Notes: generated by a model from the letters alone, not told the origin. A DNA stretch of 64,000 bases from Excoecaria cochinchinensis (GCA_947683425.1 CANTUQ010000035.1:3333001-3397000), one strand, 5' to 3'. Shown: positions 21,900 to 33,756, numbered from the stretch's first letter. A program made the numbers and translations.

Positions 21900-22690
21900 C
21901 TTGAGTTGCACTGAGTCGCTGACAAGACTACAAAGTGCCAGGGAACCATGCTAAGATGGTGATGCGCCACGTCTGCTACAAACTTACAAAATGCGAGAAA
22001 TGTCCTCCTCAGAGGATTGCACCGAGTCTACTACAGACTACCAAAAGTGCAGGAGCCATCTACAAATGGCGAGGCGCCGAGTCGCTGACAAGACTACAAA
22101 ATGCAGGAGAATCCTCCTCAGAGGATTGCACCGAGTCTGCTCCAGACTACTAAAAGTGCAGGTGCTATCCGCAGATAGCGATGCGTCGAGCCTGCTACAG
22201 GCTACAAAAAATGCAAAATGAGGATTGCACCGAGTCTGCTACAGACTTCAAAAAGTGCAACTGCCATCCGAAAATTGCGATGCGCCGAGCCTGCTACAGG
22301 CTACAAAAAACGCAAAGGGAGGATTGCACTAAGTCTGCTACAGACTACAAAAAGTGCAAAAGGAGGACCGCACCGAGTCTGCTACAGACTACAAAAAATG
22401 TAGCTGCCATCCGCAAATGGCGATGCATCGAGCCTGCTACGGACTACAAAAAATACAAAAGGAGGATTGCACCAGTCTGCTACAGACTACAAAAAGTGGA
22501 AAAGGAGGACTGCACCGAGTCTGCTACAAACTACAAAAAATGCAGCTGCCATCCGCACATGGTGATGAACCGAGCCTGCTATAGACTACAAAAAATGCAA
22601 AAGGAGGATTGCACCTGCTACAGACTACAAAAAGTGCAAAGGAGTACTGCACCGAGTCTGCTACAGACTACTAAAAGTGTAGGAAAAAGA
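21900..22690 (-). repeat. Hairpin minisatellite of the Tat 3' region (left arm)
   Basis: About a dozen units of roughly 45 bp are built on AGTCTG-CTA-CAGACT (for example 22233-22247) or AGCCTG-CTA-CAGGCT (22288-22302). They are interleaved with GCCAT-N6-ATGGC (22406-22421), its variant GCTAT-N6-ATAGC (22164-22179), and AATCCTC-CTCA-GAGGATT (22110-22127). Sequence changes keep the pairing. An inverted homologous array lies at 44790-45440. Overlapping frames here are chance. Confidence 0.9.
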
Positions 22691-22699
22691 GATTTGGCT

Positions 22700-23954
22700 C
22701 TTAAGAGACCCTGGAGAATTTCCTTCTAAGATAGGTCTTGGAGATTTGCCGGCGTAGATTCTATCTTGACTTGATCGTCTTGCTCGAATGAATGTTAATG
22801 TTGAACTGAAGCTGTCCTTGACTAGCTTTTATGTGTGTGGCCTTCTTTTGGACTTTTCCTGCAAAGCTGTGTGCACAGGAATATATACAATAGATTATGC
22901 ATGCAAGTGTAAATGGCCATATGCAGATATTTGCTAAAGAATGGTATGAAATGCATGCAAAAATAGATAGACCATGTCCTGAGTAGTTAAGGATCCGTTG
23001 AGGATATGGCTTGGCCGCTTCACCATGCGTCTTGACTTAGGGATTCTGACTCATAAACTATTCAAAGAGAACCGTCAAGTGTGCATCTTTGCCCCCCGGT
23101 CAATGATCATACGCCCGGGATTCTGACTCATGTCCTGAATTATGCCCTATCTGGCTGAAGGGATGATCATCTGAAGTAATGTCGTCTTATTGCTCCAGGC
23201 ATCAGAAGTCATTGTTTTAAAGGTAGTGCGTCCCTTGTGGATTTTCGCACTAGCTTTTCTTCGTGGGAAATGCGTCCCTTTAGGGATTTTCACATAACCC
23301 GTTGCCTAATTTTTGCCTGGAATGGACCCAAACCAATCCAGCGGCTTTTATTTATTTCATTTTTTATAGGGCAGACTGCCTATTTCCAGGTTTTCACCCT
23401 ATCCTTTGGCCTAACTTTTGCTTAGAGAGCCAGTTACAGTTTTCATCTCTAACGGCCTTTTTTTTCTAGATTTTTGTTTTGAAGGAACTACAAGAGAAGG
23501 CTATTATCAGAACCTCTGCTAAGAATGAATAGCACATATCTGCTTAGATACCTTCCGACAGAATGATTAGACAATAGTCATTAGATGAATAAGTGATATA
23601 TTTCTTTTTAAGCCAGAACTAAAAGAACAATGAAAATGTAAACTGTATTCTTTTATTCATTGCAAAATTGAATACATTTCTATATGATTTCATCATACAT
23701 GATCCTTATTTAACAAGAATTCAAAAGCACAAGACTACACCTAATCTCGGAATAGATCTTGTAAGCATCAAACTCCTGTTATCAATCAGCCCTCTCGGGT
23801 TTTCTCGATTGAACATTTTCTCTCAGCCCTTAATTTTTGCCCAGGATGCCTTTTTTCGATTTTCACCCTGACAGGGCGCCCAATTTTAGCAAGGCCGCCT
23901 TTTTCGATTTTTGACCTACGGGGCATTTATTTTTTTCTTTTTATTTTCTGGTCT
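22700..23954 (-). repeat. Tat 3' region of left arm, non-coding
   Basis: 23220-23954 is the phrase array with GTGAAAATCC-type units in the same order as 43522-44290. 22700-23220 also matches the right arm (44290-44760) but contains nothing I recognise. Elements A and B do not show it. Confidence 0.65.
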
Positions 23955-25080
23955 TTAACCATGGAACCTTTTTAGTCTATCGACATTGACCGGGTCTTTA
24001 AACTCATTCCCATCGCTGCTCCTTTTGTTAGCAATTTTTTTAAGACGAACGGACCTTCCCAGGCCGGCCTGAATTTTTCCCGTATGTCTGGCACTCCCGG
24101 TCTCATCATCTTAAAGACCAAATCCCCTTCTTTCAACGGGTGATTTCGTACCTTCTTGCCAAAGGACCGAGCTAGTCTTTTCTGATAAACCTAATTGTGG
24201 TAATAGGCTCTCAACCTATCTTTATCCAACAGATTCAACTACAACAATCATTATTGTGATCATTCTGTCTCTGAAATCTCGGCTTCCATGACCACCCTTA
24301 AAGATTTCAGCTCAATTTTAACTGGTAGAACTGCTTTGGTTCCGTATACCAAGGAGAAAGGCGTCGCTCCCATAGAGGTTCTGACTGTAGTTCTACAACC
24401 CCAGAGTGTAAAAGGCAGCTTTTTTGCCCAATCTTTATAGCTCTGAACCATCTTGGCCAATATTCTTTTCACATTCTTGTTCGCCGCTTCAACCGCACCA
24501 TTAGCTTGAGGACGGTAAGGAGAAGACTTGTGATGCTGGATTCCATACTTTTGAAGCATCTGTTTAGTTTTTGCTAAGAATTGCACCCCATTATCAGATA
24601 CAATATGGTGTGGGAGGCCATATCTGCATATCAAATTCCGCTCGATGAACTTGGCCACATCCCTAGCATCAATCTTCTTGAAGATTCAGCTTCGACCCAC
24701 TTAGTCAATGGGGACTATAATAACCTGTGCCCATTAGAAGCTGTAGGACATATCTTGCCTACAATATCTATTCCCCAAGCTGCAAATGGCCATGGAGATG
24801 TCAAATTATGTAGCTCTGAAACTGGCACATGCCTCAAATTCGCGTATTGCTGGCATAACTAGCATTACTTCACATATTTTCAACAATCCGTATCCATTGT
24901 GAGCCAATAGAATCCTTGGCGCATGATCTTCTTTGCTAAGGCTAAGCCATTCATGTGAGCTCTACAGACTCGGCATGAACCTCTTCCATAACTCTTTCTG
25001 CTTCTTTCTCCGCCAAATTTCTTAACTAGCTACCATCGGCTTGCCTTTTATACAAAGTGCCCTCTACACTGATGAATTGA
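23955..25080 (-). pseudogene. Integrase of left arm (broken)
   Basis: The catalytic core is readable at 24658-24260 (CRYGLPHHIVSDNGVQF, SPYRPQANGAVEAANK), and the C-terminal domain runs to the end of pol at 23955 (RLKRFHG equivalent). The zinc-finger region around 24.9-25.0 kb carries frameshifts and stops (for example CAG to TAG). The second Asp and the Glu of the DDE triad are kept. It is non-functional as read. Confidence 0.78.
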
Positions 25081-26260
25081 GTGGACAACTTTCGTATCAT
25101 CCTTTGGTCTTTCTCGGTGGCTTCTTCTGGGAAAACTGACCATTCCAAATAATTCTGAATGTCATAGTACCAAGGGTTTCCATCGGTGCCCCCAACATCC
25201 ATCACCTGCTCAGCTTCAAAATAAGGCTTTTTCGAGCTAGAGATTAGCACGGGTTTCATAGCAACCCCTGTTGGATGATCCCACATGGACACCAATGTCG
25301 CTAGAGCATCAGCTAATTGATTTTCATCCCTGGGGATGAAGTGAAAGGCGCAAGTCTCGAACTAGCTACTCAACATTCTCAAATGCTTCACATAAGGTAA
25401 CAGCCTTTCTTCCTTAACTGACCATTCCCCTCTGATCTGATGGATTACTAATGAAGAATCTCCGAAGACTTATGCGGTCTTTGCCCCTAGAGCAAGCAAT
25501 GCTTGCAATCCAAAGATGCAAGCTTCATATTCTGCTTTATTATTGGTAGCCTTGTACCTCAACTTCTTGGCTAACGGCAGCTTTTCACCATCCGGGGTTA
25601 TAAGAATGATCCCTGCTCCTGCCCCTTTACTGTTAACTACCCCATCAAAGAACAATTGCCACCCCTGTACTGCTATGGCGTGACATCTTCATCGGGGAAA
25701 TTGTATTCAAATTGGTCTCCCTCAATAGGGTGTTTAGCCAAGAACTCAGCTACAACTCTTCCCTTAATGGTTTTCCTGGTGATATATTCGATATCAAACT
25801 CTTACAACAGTAGTAACCACCTTCCCATCTTTCCTAGCAGAGAGGGTGCTTCCTGAAGGTACCTAAGCAGGTTATGCTTAGCAACCGCTTATACACTGAA
25901 GGAATGAAAGTAGTGCCGCAACTTCTTAGAAGCCCAAATAACTGCTAAGTAAATCTTTTCCACTTCCACATATTTGGCTTCATATAGCAGGAATTTCTTG
26001 CTAAGATAGTAAACAGCAAAGTCTATCCCAAATTCATCCTCCTGAGCCATCATAGCACCCACTGAATTGTCTTCTACTGCCAGATACAAGATTAATGGTT
26101 TGGCACGATGTGGTGGTCTTAAAACTGGTGGATTCAAGAGATAATCCTTAATGGTATCAAAGGCCAATTGACAATCATTATTCCACACCACCGGCTGATT
26201 CTTCCTAAGAAGCTTGAAGATGGGCTTACATAATAAAGCCAGCTTGGCAATAAACCGGCT
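25081..26260 (-). pseudogene. RNase H and aRNase H of left arm
   Basis: 26260-25889 encodes the end of RT and the RT-linked RNase H (LILYLAVEDNSVGAMMAQED, YYLSKKFLLYEAKYVEVEK). aRNase H follows (MFFDGVVNSKGAGAGIIL, NNKAEYEA). Several stops and one frameshift are present. The upstream RT part lies beyond the 8.9-kb insertion, at 35219-35828. Confidence 0.78.
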
Positions 26261-27423
26261 GATGTTGTCACACCCCAAAAGTGGCCTAGTTGGAATTAGT
26301 AAGTTAATTGGACTTTGGTAGTATTGTGGTTATTTATACAAGAGAAATAAGAGCAATTGGGTAATTTTATATTGGAAAAGAGGATGTAATTACAAGGAAT
26401 TAAAAGTATATTTTTTTTATTTGGCAGATTTTGTCACACCCCATAAGTGGCCTAATCGGAAATTGGCAATTTTAATTGGAAATTAGAAATTTTAAATGGA
26501 TATTTAAGGACAATTGAGTAATTTATAAATGAAAGAGGATTTAATTGCTAGATGGGATTTAATTAGAATACAGATTTTATACAGGTGAGTAAAAAGAAAT
26601 TGTAAAGGACCTATTAGTATATTTGAAGGATCAAATTGTAAAAGAGGAATTAAGTGGATTTGAGGAATTGTGCATGTGTGCCAAGTGGAGAGTGGGTGTG
26701 TACGTGGGTGAGGGAAAGAAAGATCTGAGGAAATTCTAGTTGGCTGGAAACAAAAGACTTGGGGTTTTCCTCGTTCTTGCTCTCTCTCTCTCTCGGAAAT
26801 CACTTCTCTTCTCTTGTGCTTCTGTTCTTTCTTTTCCCCATTGCATGTGTATGATCATCTCTTTGGAGAGCTTAGGTTTTAGGTTTTGAAGCTTCAGCAG
26901 GTACTGGAAGATAGAAGAGTAGAGAAGGGAAAAGATAAGGTGGTTGTTTGAGGAGGAGGTACAGTGGACGTTTTTAGGAACTTCAGTAACAGGTTTGGGA
27001 CTGTCTGATTTTCTCAGTATGGATCCTGCTTTCAGTGTTAGTATTAATGCGTTTGTGTATGTTGTTTAATGAAATGCATGAGTAATGTGATGTGTATATA
27101 TATGATTTCTGTAGAGAAGAGTAATATAGAGTTTGTCATTGAAAGGCATATACAAGAGTTTGAATATGAATTTCCTGGAAAGTTAATGTTTTGGCATTGC
27201 TTCTGTGTTATTTGTAAAAATGTGATACTGGTATTTTAATTGCTGTGAATGTGCTCTGGAGACTTGAAGGTATGTATTCGAAACATTATTGTATGAAAAA
27301 TTGTTTTAGACAAAGTGGGGTTTTTATCTTTGGTTGTACTCTGTTTTTACGATTTCTGGTTTTCAACATTTTCTGGAAATTCTCTGAGATTCTGAGTGGA
27401 GAAGAAGAAGAAGTGTGAGAAGA

Positions 27424-27706
27424 AGGTCACGTGACGTGACTGGTGGTCACGCCGTGACCCCCTTCTCGGTTGAAGGTCACGAGGCGCAATGCAGCTTCAC
27501 GCCGTGACTCCTTCTTTGCTGAAGGTCGCGTGGCGTGAAGCGGCATCACGCCGTGACTTTCGCCTTTTCCTGTGTGACTCCTCCCTCTCCTCTCACAGGC
27601 GTCACGTGACGTGACTGGTGGTCACGCCGTGACTGCCTTGCTCCTCTGCCTGGCGCTCGCGTGCAGCCTGTGTCACGCGACGTGATGAATGGTCACGGCG
27701 TGACCA
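27424..27706 (+). repeat. GC palindrome island of element F (5' LTR)
   Basis: At least five words of GTCACGTGACGTGAC / GGTCACGCCGTGACC type are spaced about 40-80 bp apart in AT-rich DNA. The copy in the other LTR is at 30894-31176. Confidence 0.85.
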
Positions 27707-28162
27707 GCCTTCCCCTGCTGCCCGTTTTTCCAAAACTGAAGTTTAACTTCTGTTTTTCAAGAATTTTTGCACTACATGATAAATATTTGATTTAAAATCT
27801 GTATTGTGTTTTAATAATTGATTAATATTGGGTTTTGTATACATGATTAATAATTAATATACATGATTTACATGTTTATAGTTTATTTAACAGGGACTTT
27901 TTCAATATGAGCTATTTGTTCTTATTACCTCCTGTAGTTAATATTTATATGTTTAAATGTTTCTGAATTTGATCTAGACACATGTATACGTGAAATATGT
28001 ATTTGCATTTAGTTGTTTTAATATTTATAGTTACTTGTTTTAAATGTGATCTGTATACCTGTATACATGGACCATAAATTAGTATTATCTTCAATATTCA
28101 TATTGATATTAGTGCTTGAATTGTTGAGTTGAGTTTTAAGCCTGAATAGTCATAGTAGTGGA

Positions 28163-28203
28163 TAAGTAAGCGCTTACTTAGGTCAGAGTGTGTGTGCAGC
28201 TGC
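28163..28203 (+). repeat. GTGGATA-linked palindrome and GCAGCTGC, element F 5' LTR
   Basis: The perfect 18-bp palindrome TAAGTAAGC/GCTTACTTA (28163-28180) follows AGTGGATA; GCAGCTGC is at 28196-28203. The same module is at 31633 (3' LTR), 34336-34383 (solo LTR), 55219-55256 (G) and 53510-53545 (H), with arms changed in pairs. Confidence 0.8.
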
Positions 28204-28961
28204 TATATGATAAAACGATATATGCGGGTCCATTTGGATCCTTGTTTCGACCATGTTTGGTCTATATGAAAATAAAGCGAGACTCCGGTCTCTATATGGA
28301 AAATACATGTTTGAGACTCATGTCTCTATATGCTTGGGATACTGTGTTCAATCAGTATCCAAATGACCGTATCCACTTCTAGAGAGTATTTCGGATTAAT
28401 CAGGCTACATGTTTATATGTGATATATATATATATGTTGAGATGTTTATTGACAAGATTAAAGGTATATGTTGTATATGAAATATAGTATAACTTTGTGT
28501 TTATATACCTTGTGTATATATATATGTATTTGGAACGATGAGAAATATGTAGATTTAATTTATATTTTAATAGTTAATTACTTGTAATGTATGTTTATGG
28601 TTGGGATGAGATTGTAGTGTTGTTGTAAATATTGTATATGCATTATTTTAGGCTAGTCAGGCTATGAGTTTAATTGTGTTGCATAAGATGAGATGAATTG
28701 TTAACATGATTACAAGTATATAGTGCACATGAATTCTTACATAGCTTTAAATCGCACCTTGAATCTGTATACTTAGAATGATGAGAATTATGAATTGAAT
28801 ACTTGATTGCTGGTATTGTATATATATATTCATACATGTCAAGTAAGGAATTTGGAGATATGTTTATAGATGATTTGATGCCTTTGATTTTGAACTATTG
28901 GATTATTGTATTGTTATATATACTGTATATGCACTTTGCTAGTTTGTTTTGTTTCTCCCCA

Positions 28962-28998
28962 CTAAGCGTTATCGCTTAGCACGGGCTCTTTTCCCGTG
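28962..28998 (+). repeat. Twin hairpin near LTR 3' end (element F 5' LTR)
   Basis: CTAAGCG-TTAT-CGCTTAG is followed at once by CACGGG-N7-CCCGTG, 301 bp from the LTR end and so close to the PBS in genomic RNA. Homologues are at 32432-32468, 34827-34863, 52287-52324, 53111-53146 and 58247-58280. Confidence 0.85.
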
Positions 28999-29299
28999 CA
29001 GGTGGCGAGTGCAGTTCAGAGTCAGATATCTGCAGGTCGGCCACTAGGAGTCTTTTATGATGAAGTCATTTTTGAAGTCTTTCGCTGTAATTATTTTTGT
29101 ATATGTATTTGATTACAAGCCTCGTTTTGTAAAACAGTATGGATATATGTTATATGTAAAAAGGAATTACTATTACATGATTAATGATTTCTTTAAATCT
29201 CATGTGGTTTTATTTATATATGTGAATATGGATTTGTTATATGTGTTTGCCTGCGTGGCACTCCGGCATCCTTCCAACGGGGATGGCGGGGGTGTTACA

Positions 29300-29901
29300 G
29301 CTTGGTATCAGAGCCCAGGTTTGGTGGTTCTGGGTTATGTTGTGATTGTTTTGGTGTGAGTCAAGTCTATACATGAGAGTCAGTTTTGTATAGTGGCTTA
29401 ATGCAGATGTCGTTTGTGTAAAGTATAGATGGAGTCCGACTCGCGTGAGAGTAAAGACGAGGCAGTAGTAGATATGAATTGATAAGAGTTCGAGGTGTCA
29501 CTCTGTATTCCTGTCAGCTATCTTCTTGAAATCATGTGCACATAAGCATGGTGAAACATGGGGATGGGAAAAGTGCATTATAGTAGCTTACATTGCATTT
29601 TCGCATCATCTCGCATACATAAATCATTACATGATCATTTCATCCGCATCCCTCATTTGTATGTAAACAGCATCATTGTATGCACTTCACTGAAAGAAGC
29701 TGACAGGATATACATCGAGTACTTGATGATTAGAAGAGGTATATGGATTAGAGCGTAGTGTGTTAAGGAAGGTGTAGAGTGTACATGATTTGATAGTTGT
29801 ATGGTATAAGTGATAGCGATTCAGAGATTTGTTTAAAGATTTACCTACAAGTGATAAGCGAGGAAATTTCGAGGACGAAATTTTCTTAAGGAGGAGAGAG
29901 T
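29300..29901 (+). other. Non-coding core of element F, with PBS and polypurine tract
   Basis: PBS TGGTATCAGAGC at 29303-29314 (initiator tRNA-Met type) is three bases after the LTR. The polypurine tract AAGGAGGAGAGAGT is at 29888-29901, preceded by the TTTCGAGGACGAAATTTTCT context usual before this class of LTR. The 602 bp between the LTRs align end to end with the interior of element G (57251-57846), whose LTRs differ strongly. No frame beyond chance length. Confidence 0.92.
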
Positions 29902-32769
29902 TGTCACACCCCATAAGTGGCCTAATCGGAAATTGGCAATTTTAATTGGAAATTAGAAATTTTAAATGGATATTTAAGGACAATTGAGTAATTTATAAAT
30001 GAAAGAGGATTTAATTGCTAGATGGGATTTAATTAGAATACAGATTTTATACAGGTGAGTAAAAAGAAATTGTAAAGGACCTATTAGTATATTTGAAGGA
30101 TCAAATTGTAAAAGAGGAATTAAGTGGATTTGAGGAATTGTGCATGTGTGCCAAGTGGAGAGTGGGTGTGTACGTGGGTGAGGGAAAGAAAGATCTGAGG
30201 AAATTCTAGTTGGCTGGAAACAAAAGACTTGGGGTTTTCCTCGTTCTTGCTCTCTCTCTCTCTCGGAAATCACTTCTCTTCTCTTGTGCTTCTGTTCTTT
30301 CTTTTCCCCATTGCATGTGTGTGATCATCTGTTTGGAGAGCTTGGGTTTTAGGTTTTGAAGCTTCAGCAGGTACTGGAAGATAGAAGAGTAGAGAAGGGA
30401 AAAGATAAGGTGGTTGTTTGAGGAGGAGGTACAGTGGACGTTTTTAGGAACTTCAGTAACAGGTTTGGGACTGTCTGATTTTCTCAGTATGGATCCTGCT
30501 TTCAGTGTTGGTATTAATGCGTTTGTGTATGTTGTTTAATGAAATGCATGAGTAATGTGATGTGTATATATATGATTTCTGTAGAGAAGAGTAATATAGA
30601 GTTTGTCATTGAAAGGCATATACAAGAGTTTGAATATGAATTTCCTGGAAAGTTAATGTTTTGGCATTGCTTCTGTGTTATTTGTAAAAATGTGATACTG
30701 GTATTTTAATTGCTATGAATGTGCTCTGGAGACTTGAAGGTATGTATTCGAAACATTATTGTATGAAAAATTGTTTTAGACAAAGTGGGGTTTTTATCTT
30801 TGGTTGTACTCTGTTTTTGCGATTTCTGGTTTTCAACATTTTCTAGAAATTCTCTGAGATTCTGAGTGGAGAAGAAGAAGAAGTGTGAGAAGAAGGTCAC
30901 GTGACGTGACTGGTGGTCACGCCGTGACCCCCTTCTCGGTTGAAGGTCACGAGGCGCAATGCAGCTTCACGCCGTGACTCCTTCTTTGCTGAAGGTCGCG
31001 TGGCGTGAAGCGGCATCACGCCGTGACTTTCGCCTTTTCCTGTGTGACTCCTCCCTCTCCTCTCACAGGCGTCACGTGACGTGACTGGTGGTCACGCCGT
31101 GACTTCCTTGCTCCTCTGCCTGGCGCTCGCGTGCAGCCTGTGTCACGCGATGTGATGAATGGTCACGGCGTGACCAGCCTTCCCCTGCTGCCCGTTTTTC
31201 CAAAACTGAAGTTTAACTTCTGTTTTTCAAGAATTTTTGCACTACATGACAAATATTTGATTTAAAATCTGTATTGTGTTTTAATAATTGATTAATATTG
31301 GGTTTTGTATACATGATTAATAATTAATATACATGATTTACATGTTTATAGTTTATTTAACAGGGACTTTTTCAATATGAGCTATTTGTTCTTATTACCT
31401 CCTGTAGTTAATATTTATATGTTTAAATGTTTCTGAATTTGATCTAGACACATGTATACGTGAAATATGTATTTGCATTTAGTTGTTTTAATATTTATCG
31501 TTACTTGTTTTAAATGTGATCTGTATACCTGTATACATGGACCATAAATTAGTATTATCTTCAATATTCATATTGATATTAGTGCTTGAATTGTTGAGTT
31601 GAGTTTTAAGCCTGAATAGTCATAGTAGTGGATAAGTAAGCGCTTACTTAGGTCAGAGTGTGTGTGCAGCTGCTATATGATAAAACGATATATGCGGGTC
31701 CATTTGGATCCTTGTTTCGACCATGTTTGGTCTATATGAAAATAAAGCGAGACTCCGGTCTCTATATGGAAAATACATGTTTGAGACTCATGTCTCTATA
31801 TGCTTGGGATACTGTGTTCAATCAGTATCCAAATGACCGTATCCACTTCTAGAGAGTATTTCGGATTAATCAGGCTACATGTTTATATGTGATATATATA
31901 TATATGTTGAGATGTTTATTGACAAGATTAAAGGTATATGTTGTATATGAAATATAGTATAACTTTGTGTTTATATACCTTGTGTATATATATATGTATT
32001 TGGAACGATGAGAAATATGTAGATTTAATTTATATTTTAATAGTTAATTACTTGTAATGTATGTTTATGGTTGGGATGAGATTGTAGTGTTGTTGTAAAT
32101 ATTGTATATGCATTATTTTAGGCTAGTCAGGCTATGAGTTTAATTGTGTTGCATAAGATGAGATGAATTGTTAACATGATTACAAGTATATAGTGCACAT
32201 GAATTCTTACATAGCTTTAAATCGCACCTTGAATCTGTATATTTAGAATGATGAGAATTATGAATTGAATACTTGATTGCTGGTATTGTATATATATATT
32301 CATACATGTCAAGTAAGGAATTTGGAGATATGTTTATAGATGATTTGATGCCTTTGATTTTGAACCATTGGATTATTGTATTGTTATATATACTGTATAT
32401 GCACTTTGCTAGTTTGTTTTGTTTCTCCCCACTAAGCGTTATCGCTTAGCACGGGCTCTTTTCCCGTGCAGGTGGCGAGTGCAGTTCAGAGTCAGATATC
32501 TGCAGGTCGGCCACTAGGAGTCTTTTATGATGAAGTCATTTTTGAAGTCTTCCGCTGTAATTATTTTTGTATATGTATTTGATTACAAGCCTCGTTTTGT
32601 AAAACAGTATGGATATATGTTATATGTAAAAAGGAATTACTATTACATGATTAATGATTTCTTTAAATCTCATGTGGTTTTATTTATATATGTGAATATG
32701 GATTTGTTATATGTGTTTGCCTGCGTGGCACTCCGGCATCCTTCCAACGGGGATGGCGGGGGTGTTACA
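29902..32769 (+). repeat. 3' LTR of element F
   Basis: Same length as the 5' LTR (2868 bp) and nearly identical. It carries the GC island at 30894-31176, the palindrome at 31633-31650 and the twin hairpin at 32432-32468. Confidence 0.95.
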
Positions 32770-33756
32770 GATTTTATTTAGTGAGTAAAAAGTATTTTGA
32801 CAAGGATTTAATAGTTATAAAAAGGAGCTATTGGAAAAAGGGTAGTTAGTGGAATTGGGGGTCCAATCAGAGTATGATAAGTGGATAGTGTGCATGTTGA
32901 GGATTTGAAAGAAGAAAGAGGAAGAGGCAGAAATTGGTTTCATTTTTCTTTTTCCTTGGCTGTCCCGTTTCTCCTCTTTCTTCTCTTCATTCTTCCTTGC
33001 TTTTCTATGGGTTTTATATTTATTATTACTCTGCAAGTTTGAGTTGTGTTTTAAGAGTTAAGAGCTGAGTTTCAGGGTAAGCTACTATATTTATGTGTGG
33101 TTCTCCATCTTCTTCTTCTTTCGGGATTTTCGTTGCTGTTTCATGGGTTGATATTGCGCTTTATTTGTTGGTTCATGCAAGCTGTTGAAGAAAGAAAGAA
33201 TGACAAAGGGAAAGGGAAGGTTTGAACTTGAAGGTGACAGTGGGAGTTTGAGCTCCATATCAGGTTTGGGAGCTTGTTGCTAAATATGCATGGTTGAGAG
33301 TTATTTGCTGGGTTTTGAGTTGCATGCCCTAGTTCTTATTTGGATTATGTGTGTTTGGTTGTGTCCTTCAATTCTGGAAATTTTAAGTGATTGTTTTGAG
33401 TAAAAGCATGTGTGATGATGATATTAAATGAGGTTGTTTGTAAGTTTTAAGTATAGAAATGCATGATTGTTAGAATATGTGAATATTATTTAAATGTTGT
33501 GATTAATTTAAGTTTGCATGTTTAGTTGATATGTATTTGTAGTGGAGATGTAAAGGATTTTGATATCTGATGATTGTTAATAAAAATGGTTAAATGTCAT
33601 ATTTTGATGCTAGATGGGCATGTTTTTGGTAAATCATTTAAGCTTTCAAGCATGATTTTGGGATTAAGAATAAGTTTTAAATACATGTGAGTTGATTGTG
33701 GTTGTTTTGGGTTTCAACAAGTAAGCTTTTTCCTTAGTTTCTGTGGGTCTGTCGTC

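Larger units (their letters stand above)
26432..29299 (+). repeat. 5' LTR of element F
   Basis: TGTCACACCCC .. GGTGTTACA. It contains the GC palindrome island (27424-27706), the GTGGATA palindrome (28163-28180), GAGAC..GTCTC hairpins (about 28270-28326) and the twin hairpin (28962-28998). Short frames inside are not genes. Confidence 0.95.
26432..32769 (+). mobile_element. Element F: complete non-coding LTR retrotransposon (6338 bp)
   Basis: Two 2868-bp LTRs (26432-29299 and 29902-32769) flank a 602-bp interior with PBS and polypurine tract but no coding capacity. The 5-bp duplication GATTT is at 26427-26431 and 32770-32774. By eye I count about 14 substitutions between the LTRs and no indel, roughly 99.5% identity, so the insertion is recent. 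It needs proteins supplied in trans. The long-LTR, short-interior plan falls between TRIM and LARD classes. Confidence 0.95.

Noticed and set aside
21935..22729. Repeated frames of up to 182 codons with CYRLQK units
   Set aside because: They arise from the 45-bp minisatellite; several frames on the same DNA are equally open, as expected for a repeat whose length is divisible by three.
28188..28382. 64-codon frame repeated identically in both LTRs of F
   Set aside because: It overlaps the hairpin region and is duplicated only because the LTRs are; the G and H counterparts are not open.
27424..29299. Hammerhead ribozyme (retrozyme) in the LTRs of F or G
   Set aside because: The long LTR, short interior and Met PBS recall retrozymes, but I found no CTGATGA core paired with a GAAA segment and suitable stems.
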